Positions 32,591-41,842 of a stretch of DNA of 41,882 bases are shown here, one piece after another. The stretch's first letter is position 1; each line of letters opens with the position of its first letter. Under the pieces are notes generated by a model. The model was not told where the DNA came from, did no database searches, and saw nothing but the letters and a program-made list of their open reading frames with translations. A program made the translations under genes and the position numbers. The stretch comes from an uncultured bacterium (GTDB lineage Bacteria; Vulcanimicrobiota; CADAWZ01). The stretch covers positions 1 through 41,882 of the forward strand of contig CASEKF010000002.1 of assembly GCA_949288455.1 (NCBI GenBank), given 5' to 3'.

Positions 32591-33885
32591 CGAAAAAAAA
32601 CTTTATAAAGTATTTTGTCGCGGTCATTATTATTGCGGTCTTAGGATTTGGAGGGTATCGAATTTATTTAGCTTTTTTTTCTAATATGACTTCGGAAGCT
32701 CCAATAGCGACTTCGGAGGTTAAGCGCGGAAAATTCGTACTTAAGATAAATGATTTAGGTTTTGTTTCGGCTCGTAAATATACGCCGGTTTTCGCTCCTA
32801 TAGCAGGTAAAATAATTAAGCTGTGCAAGGAGGGTACGACCGTTAAAAAAGGCGATTTTTTAGCTCAGCTGGACACTACTTCTCTAGATAAAGAATTGAA
32901 GGAGAAGGAGCTTCTTTACGAGCAGGCTCTCGCGGACGTGACCCAGGCTGAAGAAGAGCTTAGAATATTGAAGATTACCGCCGAATTAAATATTAAAACT
33001 AAAATTTCTCAGCAACAGTATGATAAAACGGAGCTTGAAGTCGCAAAAAACAAGTTGGAACGTCAAAAAAGGCTTTATAAAGAACAGATTGTCACTTTAA
33101 AAGAGGTGGAGGCCGAAGAGAGCAGCGTTAGAAGTAAAGAGGTAGCGGTAAGAAGAGACGCTATAGACGTCGATATTGAGCGTCAGAAAATGCGTTCCGA
33201 TATCATTAAAAAACAAGCTGAGATAGAACTTAAAAAAACTAAAGCAGAAGGCGCGGAGCTTGACTACAAGCTGGCTGCGGCAAATAAAAATAAAGCTACT
33301 ATAAGAGCCGAAGGAAACGGTTTAGTAGTATTTAGGGCGATGTGGCGCGGCGACGCTTACGTTAAATTAGCCGAGGGAGACGATGTTTACAATAGAGCGA
33401 ATATTATGTCTATTTCAGACGTTTCGTCTCTTATCGTTAACGTAAGATTGAGAGAAACTGATATACATAGGGCGGCCTTGGGTCAAAAAGTAAACATTTT
33501 TTTGGAGGCTTTGCCCGGAGAAGTGTTTTACGGCAAGGTTGAAACGGTAAGCAATATAGCAGATTCTTCGGGCGATTCCGAAATATCGACAGGGCCGGGA
33601 CAGAAAATGTTTCCGGTTTCCATAGGGGTTATCGGAGATCCGGGAGTAAAAATGCGTCCGGGAATGACCGCTTCGGTAGAAATTATTGAAAAAGAGATCC
33701 CGGACGCATTGTACTTGCCGATAGACGCTGTTTTCTCATCCGAAGATGGAAAGTACGTATGGAAAAAAGAGGGAGATTCTTTTCGAAAGGTATTTATTGA
33801 AATTATCGATCGTAACGAGGATTACGCAGCGATAAACGGAGATTTGAAAAAAGGAGATGTCGTGGCTTTATCGGACGTTTGTTAA
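32587..33885 (+). CDS. Membrane-fusion (HlyD/MacA-type) protein
   Basis: A 432-residue periplasmic adaptor. One N-terminal membrane helix (about 8-28) is followed by a lipoyl half (VFAPIAGKIIKLCKEGTTVKKGDFLAQLD). A long coiled coil (about 100-235) runs KEKELLYEQALADVTQAEEELRILK and back; the second lipoyl half, beta-barrel and membrane-proximal domains (about 240-432) include KMRPGMTASVEI near the end. It links the inner-membrane permease to the outer-membrane channel. No lipobox. It closes the long run that started at 19740. Confidence 0.92.
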   Translation: MTKKNFIKYFVAVIIIAVLGFGGYRIYLAFFSNMTSEAPIATSEVKRGKFVLKINDLGFVSARKYTPVFAPIAGKIIKLCKEGTTVKKGDFLAQLDTTSLDKELKEKELLYEQALADVTQAEEELRILKITAELNIKTKISQQQYDKTELEVAKNKLERQKRLYKEQIVTLKEVEAEESSVRSKEVAVRRDAIDVDIERQKMRSDIIKKQAEIELKKTKAEGAELDYKLAAANKNKATIRAEGNGLVVFRAMWRGDAYVKLAEGDDVYNRANIMSISDVSSLIVNVRLRETDIHRAALGQKVNIFLEALPGEVFYGKVETVSNIADSSGDSEISTGPGQKMFPVSIGVIGDPGVKMRPGMTASVEIIEKEIPDALYLPIDAVFSSEDGKYVWKKEGDSFRKVFIEIIDRNEDYAAINGDLKKGDVVALSDVC

Positions 33886-33976
33886 GCGGGATGCTTATAG
33901 ATAATTTTCTCGTATTGATCAGAAAACATCGCTAAAAACGTCTAAGTAATAAATATAACTTGTTTTTGAACGCTGT

Positions 33977-34963
33977 TTATATCTCTGAATAAAGCGCAAA
34001 TAGAAGTTTGTCAAGTTTTAGTTTTCTAGCTTCGATTATACCGTATACGATTAAGCTTATTTCAAAATATTCTCCGTCAGGCTTAAACGGAGAAAAATTT
34101 TTATTAGATAAATAATTAGGAAAACATTCTTCAAGAAATTTAAATACTTGTTCATAGACCGGAATAATTTGTTTTTTTCCGGTTTTTCGTCCGGCATGCA
34201 ACAGAAATCTCAGAATAAATTTTACGAAAAAATATTCGATAAATTCTCGGTTTTCGCCTTGTGAGGCACAAGGCGAAATTTTGTCAAAAATGTATTCGAG
34301 CGTTTTAATCATTTCACGCCATTTTTCCAAGTTTTTTTGCGTGAAATTAGATTCGGACGACATTCTTTTTCTCCAATTATAGCCTTGATAATCTATTATC
34401 GCAAATTTGTTCGTATAAAATATTGCCGGAATATTTAACGCGGCGTCTTCTCCGTACCTAGTATCGAGAAATTGCAGATTATTGTTTGTAAGAAAGCTTT
34501 TTTTATAAATTCGTCCCCACGGCTCTATTCTTTTGAAAAGGGTCCATTTTTTGTTTTTTACTTTGACTTCGGATAATATTTTTCCCTTTTCGCTTATTAT
34601 TCTGTAACCGCCTAAAGCCATGTCCAGTCCGCCGCTTTTTATTTTATTTACGTACACTTCCAAGTAGTCGCGATCTATTTCGTCGTCGTTGTCTATAAAA
34701 ACTATGTATTCTCCTTTCGATACGTATATTCCGAGGTTTCTTGTTTGTGCGATGCCTTTATTTTCCTGCGCTATTATTTTTATTTTATCGGGCTCCAGTT
34801 TTTCGTAGTTACGTAATATTTCTTCGGTTTTGTCTGTAGAGCCGTCGTTTATAAGAATTATTTCATAATTTTCGTAAGTTTGCTTCAATATTGATTCTAA
34901 GCATAGATTGATATATTGTTCGGCGTTATAGACAGGTATTATTATAGACGTTTCTTTTTTCAT
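33977..34963 (-). CDS. Glycosyltransferase family 2
   Basis: A 328-residue GT-A fold enzyme. The opening ETSIIIPVYNAEQYINLCLESILKQTY, IILINDGSTDKT and the metal-binding DNDD (about 91-94) are typical. The C-terminal half (170-328) has no membrane helix and lacks a clear acceptor motif. It probably adds a sugar to a surface glycan. A perfect 12-bp hairpin lies within the coding region (see repeat at 34252). The gene stands alone on the minus strand, convergent with the exporter operon and divergent from nrdJ. Confidence 0.9.
   Translation of the reverse strand: MKKETSIIIPVYNAEQYINLCLESILKQTYENYEIILINDGSTDKTEEILRNYEKLEPDKIKIIAQENKGIAQTRNLGIYVSKGEYIVFIDNDDEIDRDYLEVYVNKIKSGGLDMALGGYRIISEKGKILSEVKVKNKKWTLFKRIEPWGRIYKKSFLTNNNLQFLDTRYGEDAALNIPAIFYTNKFAIIDYQGYNWRKRMSSESNFTQKNLEKWREMIKTLEYIFDKISPCASQGENREFIEYFFVKFILRFLLHAGRKTGKKQIIPVYEQVFKFLEECFPNYLSNKNFSPFKPDGEYFEISLIVYGIIEARKLKLDKLLFALYSEI
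34252..34278. repeat. 12-bp perfect hairpin inside the GT2 coding region
   Basis: Arms 34252-34263 and 34267-34278 pair over 12 bases with a 3-base loop. Read on the minus strand they encode ISPCASQGEN in the C-terminal part of the glycosyltransferase. Such a stable, GC-containing stem inside a coding frame is unusual in this AT-rich DNA; it could reduce translation, act as an mRNA signal, or be an inserted palindromic element that kept the frame. Confidence 0.85.
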
Positions 34964-35415
34964 TATTCGATTAAGCCCTTATACTGCGGCCGTAAATTTT
35001 ATCTTTGGATATTTTTTATTCATTTCTCGACTTTTATTTTCCTGTGGTTTTCGGTTGTTTTTACCGCTTGATGTTATAGCCTATCAAAAGGAAAAAAACG
35101 CTGTCTGTAAAATTTAAAAGTAAAGCGCTTGGCCTATCGCGAGGATGTTGCCTATAAGTATCTTTTATATTTTCGCGCTATATACGTAAGATTCGCGGGA
35201 ACTATTGAAAAAATTTTAAGCGAAACCCGCGCTTGTATCCAGCGTTTCGTATTATTTTGAACATGCCCTCAGAGCTAATTTTATTCGTTTGGACTTTAGG
35301 TTTTTCGTCTTTTTATATTTTATGTAATTTTGCATAGGGCGCGTGCTTTTTGGAATGATTTTAATACGGATAAGGCGTCGATTTATTGATTTATAATTTT
35401 ATAAGGTGGTTTGTT
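34964..35415 (+). other. 452-base upstream region of nrdJ
   Basis: Divergent region between the GT2 gene and nrdJ, with no convincing gene. A 24-codon hydrophobic frame near 35263 has no ribosome site. A long-range stem CGCGGG (35194-35199) / CCCGCG (35226-35231) is present. I looked for a B12 riboswitch and NrdR boxes and saw neither. AAGGTGG (35402-35408) is the nrdJ ribosome site. Confidence 0.5.
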
Positions 35416-37731
35416 ATGGTTAGATCTGATTGGACTAAAAATTTTGACTTTTTGTCGGAGGGACTTTTTTCTTCTTCTTTTACCGCAAAAAGCGTTCTTG
35501 AAAAAAGATATCTTGCTAAAGACGAATCTTCCGGTAAAATTGAGACTCCGGAAGAGATGTTTTGGCGGGTCGCCTGCAATATAGCTTCTGCGGAAATTAA
35601 ACTAGGAGGCGGAGAAGATAAAGCTTTGAATACCGCCGTATCTTTTTATAAATTGATGTGTTCAAAGGATTTCCTTCCTAATTCTCCTACTTTGATGAAT
35701 GCGGGCAGACCTCTTCAACAGCTGGCCGCTTGCTTTGTAATTCCCATTGAAGATTCTATGGAGTCTATTTTTGAGGCTATCAAACAAACGGCCATTATAC
35801 ATAAAACCGGAGGAGGAACAGGTTTTTCGTTTAGTTCTCTTCGCCCTTTAAAAGATCCGGTAGCTTCTACCGGAGGCGTTGCGAGCGGTCCTTTATCCTT
35901 TATGAAAGTGTTTAATTCCACTACGGACGTAGTTAAGCAGGGGGGCACTCGCAGAGGAGCTAATATGGGGATTCTTCGCGTAGATCACCCGGATATTCTT
36001 TCGTTTATTACTTCTAAAAACGATCAGACTTCTCTTACGAATTTCAATCTTTCGGTCGCGGTTACAGATAAATTTATGGAGGCTTTGGAGAACGACGGCG
36101 ATTACGAGTTGATAAATCCTAGAACCGGCCAAGTTTCGCATGTACTTAGAGCCGGAAAGGTTTTCGAGCTTATCGTGCAGATGGCTTGGAAAAACGGCGA
36201 ACCCGGCATCCTTTTTATCGACAGATTAAACCGCTTTAATCCTACTCCTCAAGTCGGTCAGTTTGAAAGTACCAATCCATGCGGCGAGCAACCGCTTTTG
36301 CCTTATGAATCCTGTAATTTAGGAAGCGTAAATCTTGCTAATATGGTAGACGAGGAATCTCGCTCTATTAATTGGGACAAGCTGGCTTCCGTCGTTAAGA
36401 CTTCCGTCCGTTTTCTTGACAATGTTATAGAGATGAATAATTATCCTATGGAAGAAATAAGGCGAATGTCGCTTGGAAATAGGAAAATAGGGCTTGGAGT
36501 AATGGGATTTGCGGATATGCTTATAAAGCTTCGAGTTCCGTATAATAGCGAGAGGGGGCTTTCTTTGGCCGATAATATAATGGCTTTTATCCGGAGAAGA
36601 GGTTTTGAGGCTTCTGCCGATTTGGCTTCTGAAAGAGGGGCTTTCCCTAATTTTAAAGGGAGCGTATACGACGTTGAGGGCGGTCCGGAATATCGTAACG
36701 CCACTATCACGACTATAGCGCCTACCGGAACTATAAGCATACTAGCCGGTTGTTCCAGCGGAATAGAACCTCTATTCGCTCTTTCTTATATAAGGAGAAT
36801 ACTAGACGGAGACGAATTTTTAGAAACGCATTCTGAGTTCAGAAAAACGTTGGCTTCTCTAGGATTGCTGAACGATTCGTTTATAAGAAAGATTGCGTCG
36901 TCAGGTTCGATAGCGGATTTTAAAGAGCTGCCGCAAGACGTTAGAAATATTTTTGTAGTTTCTCATGATATATCTCCGAAGTGGCATGTTAAAATGCAGG
37001 GAGTTTTTCAGAAACATACCGACAACGCCGTTTCAAAGACGGTTAATTTTCCGCGTTCCGCTTCTCAAGACGACATTAGGGCGGCGTTTATAGAGGCCTA
37101 CAATCAAGGATGCAAAGGAATTACGGTTTATAGGGACGGCAGTAGAGACAGCCAGGTTTTAAATCTCGATTCAGGATCTTCGGAAAAGCCGATTAAACGT
37201 ACGGATAATTCCGTTAGAATAATACCCAGAGAGCGCCCCAGCGTGACCGAAGGATCTACCGAAAAAATTCCTATTGGGTGCGGCAATATTTACGTTACGG
37301 TGAATTTTGACGAAGTAGGCATTTGCGAAGTGTTCACTCAGACCGGCAAAGGAGGAGGATGTCCTTCTCAGTCCGAAGCCGTGGGGAGGCTCGTTTCTAT
37401 GGCTTTAAGATCTAATTTGGATCCTGAAGCCGTCATAAATCAGCTTAGAGGAATAAAATGCGTATCATGCACCAGAAAACCCAATTTAAAGGTTCAGTCA
37501 TGTCCGGACGCCATATCTAGAGTTATGGCTAGAGCTTTAAAAGTCAGAAATATAGATAGAAATTATGATTTGAACGATGCTTGCAAAGATTCGTTCAAAG
37601 AGTCGGAACTTACCCGAGATTCAGACAATGATTTTAGCCTGCCGCATGTATGTCCCGAGTGCGGGCATGATATCGAAATGGAAGGAAGATGTTATACTTG
37701 CAAAAATTGCGGATATTCAAAATGCGGTTAG
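35416..37731 (+). CDS. nrdJ: Vitamin B12-dependent (class II) ribonucleotide reductase
   Basis: A 771-residue enzyme that reduces ribonucleotides to deoxyribonucleotides using adenosylcobalamin, independent of oxygen. Cys106 is the probable redox Cys in LAACFV; Asn287, Cys289 and Glu291 in NPCGEQ are the catalytic trio, with the partner Cys300 in ESCNLG nearby. Other marks: GGTRRGANMGIL, ATITTIAPTGTIS, and GCKGITVYRDGSR. The C-terminal tail is a four-Cys ribbon (CPECG ... CKNCG), usual in this family. ATG 35416 follows AAGGTGG; TTG 35386 is unlikely. It implies access to cobalamin and works without a class I/III partner in this window. Confidence 0.96.
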   Translation: MVRSDWTKNFDFLSEGLFSSSFTAKSVLEKRYLAKDESSGKIETPEEMFWRVACNIASAEIKLGGGEDKALNTAVSFYKLMCSKDFLPNSPTLMNAGRPLQQLAACFVIPIEDSMESIFEAIKQTAIIHKTGGGTGFSFSSLRPLKDPVASTGGVASGPLSFMKVFNSTTDVVKQGGTRRGANMGILRVDHPDILSFITSKNDQTSLTNFNLSVAVTDKFMEALENDGDYELINPRTGQVSHVLRAGKVFELIVQMAWKNGEPGILFIDRLNRFNPTPQVGQFESTNPCGEQPLLPYESCNLGSVNLANMVDEESRSINWDKLASVVKTSVRFLDNVIEMNNYPMEEIRRMSLGNRKIGLGVMGFADMLIKLRVPYNSERGLSLADNIMAFIRRRGFEASADLASERGAFPNFKGSVYDVEGGPEYRNATITTIAPTGTISILAGCSSGIEPLFALSYIRRILDGDEFLETHSEFRKTLASLGLLNDSFIRKIASSGSIADFKELPQDVRNIFVVSHDISPKWHVKMQGVFQKHTDNAVSKTVNFPRSASQDDIRAAFIEAYNQGCKGITVYRDGSRDSQVLNLDSGSSEKPIKRTDNSVRIIPRERPSVTEGSTEKIPIGCGNIYVTVNFDEVGICEVFTQTGKGGGCPSQSEAVGRLVSMALRSNLDPEAVINQLRGIKCVSCTRKPNLKVQSCPDAISRVMARALKVRNIDRNYDLNDACKDSFKESELTRDSDNDFSLPHVCPECGHDIEMEGRCYTCKNCGYSKCG

Positions 37732-37765
37732 TTAAAATATAAATTTGTAAAAGGAGGGTACGTAT

Positions 37766-38641
37766 ATGAGATTTGTTAAGGCAGCCGCCATATCGGTTTT
37801 ATTAATCTTGTTTGCGTCTTCTTTTGTAATCGCCGCCGGAGAACAAACTAAAACAAATTCGGATAATGCGAGAAAGAAGGCTTACATGTTAAAAGAGAAG
37901 GGCAACGAGGCTTTAGTTTCCGGCGACGAACGCAAAGCGATTCAACTTTATATGCAATCTATAAAAACTGACCCCACGTATGCTAATTCTTATAATAATA
38001 TAGGTATGATTCTTGATAAAAAGGGAGATAAGGATAAAGCTTTGAAGTATTATGAAAAGGCAATGAGTCTTGATCCTAAGCTATATCATCCGGTTATAAA
38101 CGCAGCTTTTATTTATTTCGACGCCGAAGATTTTAAAAAAGCTTCTCTATATTGCGACAAAGCTCTTAAACTTAATCCTAAAGACAGCGACTGCATAAGC
38201 TTAAAAGGGCAGCTTTTAGAGCGTTCAGGAGATTCTTCTTCGGCGAAGGCTATGTACGAAAAGTCTATAGCCGCCGATCCAAAGAATTACAAGGCTTATT
38301 TTTTGCTGGGAACGTATTATTTTAATCTGCGGTTATACGAATCGGCGACTAAATATTTAAGCAAGGCCGTCGAGCTTAAGCCGGACGATTCCGGGAGCTT
38401 GTTCAACCTTGCGCAGGCTGAAAAAATGTTGGGAAATTATTCTTCGAGCGAGAAGCATTTTGCCGCTTATCTAAAAAAGAGACCTGATGATATTGAAGGC
38501 CTTTTCAATATGGGACAGCTACAAATTAAAGCCGGAAAACCTAACGAGGCCGCGCCTTATTTTAAAAAATTTCTTAAATTGGCTCCTAATGATAAACGCG
38601 CTTCTATGGTTAGAGCCTTTATTAATCAGTCTGCCTCTTAG
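37766..38641 (+). CDS. Exported TPR-repeat protein
   Basis: A 291-residue protein with a signal peptide (1 to about 24, ending VIAAG) followed by about seven TPR units of 34 residues (e.g. AYMLKEKGNEALVSGDERKAIQLYMQSIKTDP; NNIGMILDKKGDKDKALKYYEKAMSLDP). TPRs bind other proteins, so a periplasmic scaffold is likely; the partner is unknown. Strong ribosome site AAAGGAGGG. Lies 34 bases after nrdJ, but shared function is not implied. Confidence 0.85.
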   Translation: MRFVKAAAISVLLILFASSFVIAAGEQTKTNSDNARKKAYMLKEKGNEALVSGDERKAIQLYMQSIKTDPTYANSYNNIGMILDKKGDKDKALKYYEKAMSLDPKLYHPVINAAFIYFDAEDFKKASLYCDKALKLNPKDSDCISLKGQLLERSGDSSSAKAMYEKSIAADPKNYKAYFLLGTYYFNLRLYESATKYLSKAVELKPDDSGSLFNLAQAEKMLGNYSSSEKHFAAYLKKRPDDIEGLFNMGQLQIKAGKPNEAAPYFKKFLKLAPNDKRASMVRAFINQSAS

Positions 38642-38843
38642 AAACAATATGCGGAGCGTATTTTGCTTTTCATAGTTTTAAAATATACGTATTTAAAAAT
38701 ATCTCCGCTTAAAATTTAGTAAGAGACAACGTCGAGAATTTAGCTTTTGTTCAGAACATTGGAAATATATGGTTATTTTTGTCTATTTTGAAAAGTTTTA
38801 TTAAATTACCCTTAAAAGTATTTTTGAGCGAGGGAGAAATATA

Positions 38844-40676
38844 ATGAGTAATAATCGGTCTGATATTGAAAATAAAGATAATAACGAAAATTTAAATTCC
38901 GATTCCGAATTGACGTCTAATAACGTAAAAGAAAGCGATATGAAGTCCGACGGCGTCGATAAGAACAAACATGAACAGGTTCATGAAGTTTGGCCTCAGT
39001 CTTTTACTACTTACGACGATTATTTGAAAAACGTTAAAGCTGAAAAAAGTAAATTCGGCATACTTCATATAGTAGTTTTTCTCGTGTTGCTGGCTATATT
39101 TTGCGCCGCAGCTTTTTTGCTGTATGTGGGATATATCAATAAAAACGTTACGAAAAAGCATTTTTCCGATTCTAAAGTTTCGGTTTTATACGCTCCCTCC
39201 GGGATGTTTCAAAAACAGTGGGATCCTTTTGATTGGTATGATCTTAAGCGCGCTCCTTTGGCGTATAAGTCTTTAGGCGACGGAGTGTTCGACGAAGTTG
39301 CGATATACTCTGATTATATTTCAGGTAAAAAAAAATTGGGTTTTGTCGTAGACCAGCATTTTTTCGATATCAATTATTTGCTTATAAAAAAGATGTATAT
39401 CGGAAATATTTCTGAAAAATTAATAAAATCGTCTATCGCCAGAGAAATAAATCGATTTTTTAAAGAAGCTAAGATAGAAGGCATAAAAGCAGATTTAGAA
39501 TCTTTCAAACTGAAAGATTCTTTTTTAAAAAATGTTTTAATAAAATATAAGACAACTTTGCTTCAAGCCTTTGAAAAGGCCGGAACCAATGAATCGATTT
39601 CTAATTCTGACGCGGCGAAAGAAAAAAAAACTTCTTTTAATTTAGGCGTATTTGACGATTTTGAGAATATTTTTTCTTACGCGATTTTAAACGGCCTTTA
39701 TTTTGGTCTTGGCGATCCTTATTCTACTATTTTGACTCCGGATGAGTTCAAAGATATGATGGAAAATTTAAATGAGGAGACTTTCGGCGGGATAGGCGTT
39801 TATATAGAAAAAACTCAGGACAACGACAGCGCGTTGACTATAGTCGAGCCGGTAGAAGGAACTCCAGCTTTTAAAGCCGGAATTCTTCCGGGAGACGTTA
39901 TTTTGGCTATAGACGGCATGAATACCAAGAACGTTGATATAATGATGTGCGTTTCAAAAATGAGAGGTCCTAAAGGTTCTTCCGTTCTTTTGACTATTGA
40001 GAGAGAGCATAGAGTATTTGACGTTAAGGTAGTGAGGGACGATATAAAGGTAACGTCTGTCAGCCATAAACTTTTGCCGGGCAATATAGGATATATAAGG
40101 TTGAGATCGTTTTCGGCCGATACCGCAGACGAATTTGACGTATCTCTTGCGGAATTGATTAAGTTGTCTTTTACTTCGGGAGGCAAACTTAGGGGACTTA
40201 TCGTAGACGTGCGAAATAACGGCGGAGGGTATTTGATTGCGGGATTGGAAGTAGCCAGCCGTTTTGTTCCTATGGATAAAATAATACATAAGCAAGTGGA
40301 TCATAACGATCGTATTTCTTCCGTATCGTCTCTTGAAGCCCCTAAGATCAATGTGCCTTCTATTCTTCTTGTAAATAGATTTTCCGCAAGTTCTTCTGAA
40401 ATTTTAGCTGCGGCTCTTAAAGATAACGGCTCGGCTGACTTAGTCGGAGAAAAAACTTTTGGCAAAGGCTCGGTTCAGCAAGTTTTGGATCAGGATAACG
40501 GCTGCGCCGTTAAGCTTACCGTCGCTTATTTTTTGTCTCCTAACGGTTACGTTATAAACAAGCGGGGAGTTACTCCTAACTTTACTTTAGAGATGTCTCC
40601 TAGAAACGTAGGAAAAGATAACGATTCTCAATTAGCAAAAGCCATAGAAATTTTAAAATCTAAAACGACGATATAG
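38844..40676 (+). CDS. C-terminal processing protease (S41, CtpA/Prc family)
   Basis: A 610-residue membrane-anchored serine protease. Residues 1-72 form an unusual Asn/Asp/Ser/Glu-rich cytoplasmic tail; 73-97 is the transmembrane helix. A long N-terminal domain (about 100-310) precedes the PDZ domain (about 315-400: GIGVYIEKTQD...GILPGDVILAIDG). The S41 core follows. The likely catalytic pair is Ser516 (in NRFSASSSEI) and Lys541 (in GEKTFGKGSVQ), at the typical 25-residue spacing. Such proteases trim or degrade periplasmic proteins from their C-termini. The long acidic tail and extended N-terminal domain are not in standard CtpA. Ribosome site GAGGGAG. Confidence 0.93.
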   Translation: MSNNRSDIENKDNNENLNSDSELTSNNVKESDMKSDGVDKNKHEQVHEVWPQSFTTYDDYLKNVKAEKSKFGILHIVVFLVLLAIFCAAAFLLYVGYINKNVTKKHFSDSKVSVLYAPSGMFQKQWDPFDWYDLKRAPLAYKSLGDGVFDEVAIYSDYISGKKKLGFVVDQHFFDINYLLIKKMYIGNISEKLIKSSIAREINRFFKEAKIEGIKADLESFKLKDSFLKNVLIKYKTTLLQAFEKAGTNESISNSDAAKEKKTSFNLGVFDDFENIFSYAILNGLYFGLGDPYSTILTPDEFKDMMENLNEETFGGIGVYIEKTQDNDSALTIVEPVEGTPAFKAGILPGDVILAIDGMNTKNVDIMMCVSKMRGPKGSSVLLTIEREHRVFDVKVVRDDIKVTSVSHKLLPGNIGYIRLRSFSADTADEFDVSLAELIKLSFTSGGKLRGLIVDVRNNGGGYLIAGLEVASRFVPMDKIIHKQVDHNDRISSVSSLEAPKINVPSILLVNRFSASSSEILAAALKDNGSADLVGEKTFGKGSVQQVLDQDNGCAVKLTVAYFLSPNGYVINKRGVTPNFTLEMSPRNVGKDNDSQLAKAIEILKSKTTI

Positions 40677-40965
40677 TTGTATAGTTTGGCGTACGTTAAT
40701 TTTTCTTAGAATAATTTCTTTAGACAGGTAAAGCGAGCGTTTTATCGAATTTAATTTATATAATTTTGTAGATAGGCTCTTTTTATGACGCTATTTCGGA
40801 GTTAGAGCTGTATTTAAGACGCTATATTAGATTAAGTAAACTTTTAAATATATTTTGTAACTTTGCTTTGAAATAATTTATAGAGCCTGAGCTTATAGTT
40901 TAACCGTTTTTGTATCGAGCGGAAAAAAGTATCTTTAATTTTATCTAACAATATAAGGAGGAAGA
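40677..40965 (+). other. 289-base gap without a recognised feature
   Basis: AT-rich, with no open frame longer than a few codons and no clear promoter or hairpin. The end (AAGGAGGAAG) is the ribosome site of the next gene. Confidence 0.5.
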
Positions 40966-41805
40966 ATGGCCAGTATTTGTCCAAGATGCGGAGCTAAAAT
41001 GAACGAGGGAATGACAGAAACCGGTCTTATGGGAATGACCGTTAAAGGATGCAGTCATTGCGGAGGTTTTCTTGCCGATTATTCAAGCGCGGGAGAAGCC
41101 GTAGGCAAGGCTGTGGAGCACGCCGGAGAACTCGTTATTAAAGACGAGGAATTGGGTGAGGACGCTAAGAAAGCTCTTTCGGGCGTTTGTCCGGTATGCG
41201 GCGGAGAATTTTTCCCGGTGCCTCTTAATTTTGAATTTTCTAATGGCACCGTATATCTTGAGCAGTGTAAAAACTGCAATGGAATTTGGTTTGATAAAGG
41301 CGAGTTAAAGGAAATTTTCGATTTAGCTTTTAAGGAGGCCGTAGCGGTAGGTCAGTTTGAAGATAATATGGATGATATTTCAGGCAAAGAGCCTACTAGA
41401 TTCCATTGTCCAAGATGCAATAAGGAAACTAGCGCTATGAATGGAACAATAATAGAGTTGGAAGTAACGAAATGCGACGAGTGCTGCGGCATATGGGTTT
41501 CCGACGGTCAGTTTGACGAAGTGGTAGGAGACGTAAGAAATATTCCTGTTCCGGAGCATTCTTCCGCCCTTATTAATAGCCCTGAGGAGGGAGCAGAATC
41601 GGTCGAAGGTTTATGTCCCGATTGTAATTCTACTTTGCAAAAATGGGAAAATCTACCTAAAAATATAAAAGATTTATATATTGATTATTGTCCTAATTGC
41701 GGCGGATTATGGTTTGATAAAGGAGAGTTTTCTTCATTCTTTAAAATTTTCAACGATTCTCCGTTTATTGTTTCGGAATCGCAAGAAGAATCTGCCGAAG
41801 CGTAG
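40966..41805 (+). CDS. Protein with four zf-TFIIB-type zinc ribbons
   Basis: A 279-residue protein, apparently cytoplasmic, made of four related zinc ribbons. Repeat 1: CPRC/CSHC (Cys5, 8, 29, 32), ending GGFLADYSSAGE (degenerate). Repeat 2: Cys75, 78, 101, 104, with the family end NGIWFDKGEL. Repeat 3 (about 148-186): CPRC/CDEC, ending CGIWVSDGQF. Repeat 4 (about 218-258): CPDC/CPNC, ending GGLWFDKGEF. The C-x2-C...C-x2-C-x2-(G)-x-W-(F/V)-D-x-G-E/Q pattern is that of small bacterial zf-TFIIB domain proteins, of unknown function. Each is normally present once or twice; four in a row is uncommon. Ribosome site AAGGAGG. Ends just before the terminator-like palindrome. Confidence 0.85.
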   Translation: MASICPRCGAKMNEGMTETGLMGMTVKGCSHCGGFLADYSSAGEAVGKAVEHAGELVIKDEELGEDAKKALSGVCPVCGGEFFPVPLNFEFSNGTVYLEQCKNCNGIWFDKGELKEIFDLAFKEAVAVGQFEDNMDDISGKEPTRFHCPRCNKETSAMNGTIIELEVTKCDECCGIWVSDGQFDEVVGDVRNIPVPEHSSALINSPEEGAESVEGLCPDCNSTLQKWENLPKNIKDLYIDYCPNCGGLWFDKGEFSSFFKIFNDSPFIVSESQEESAEA

Positions 41806-41842
41806 AACATAAATCGTTTTTAGTTTTGTGTTTAACTTATAA

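Noticed and set aside
35263-35337. 24-codon hydrophobic frame before nrdJ
   Set aside because: No Shine-Dalgarno and too short to support; likely chance in AT-rich DNA.
34964-35415. Possible cobalamin riboswitch upstream of nrdJ
   Set aside because: No B12-box (GCCACTG-like) or the usual conserved stems seen.
38487-38675. 62-codon frame at the end of the TPR gene
   Set aside because: Out-of-frame shadow of the TPR coding sequence.
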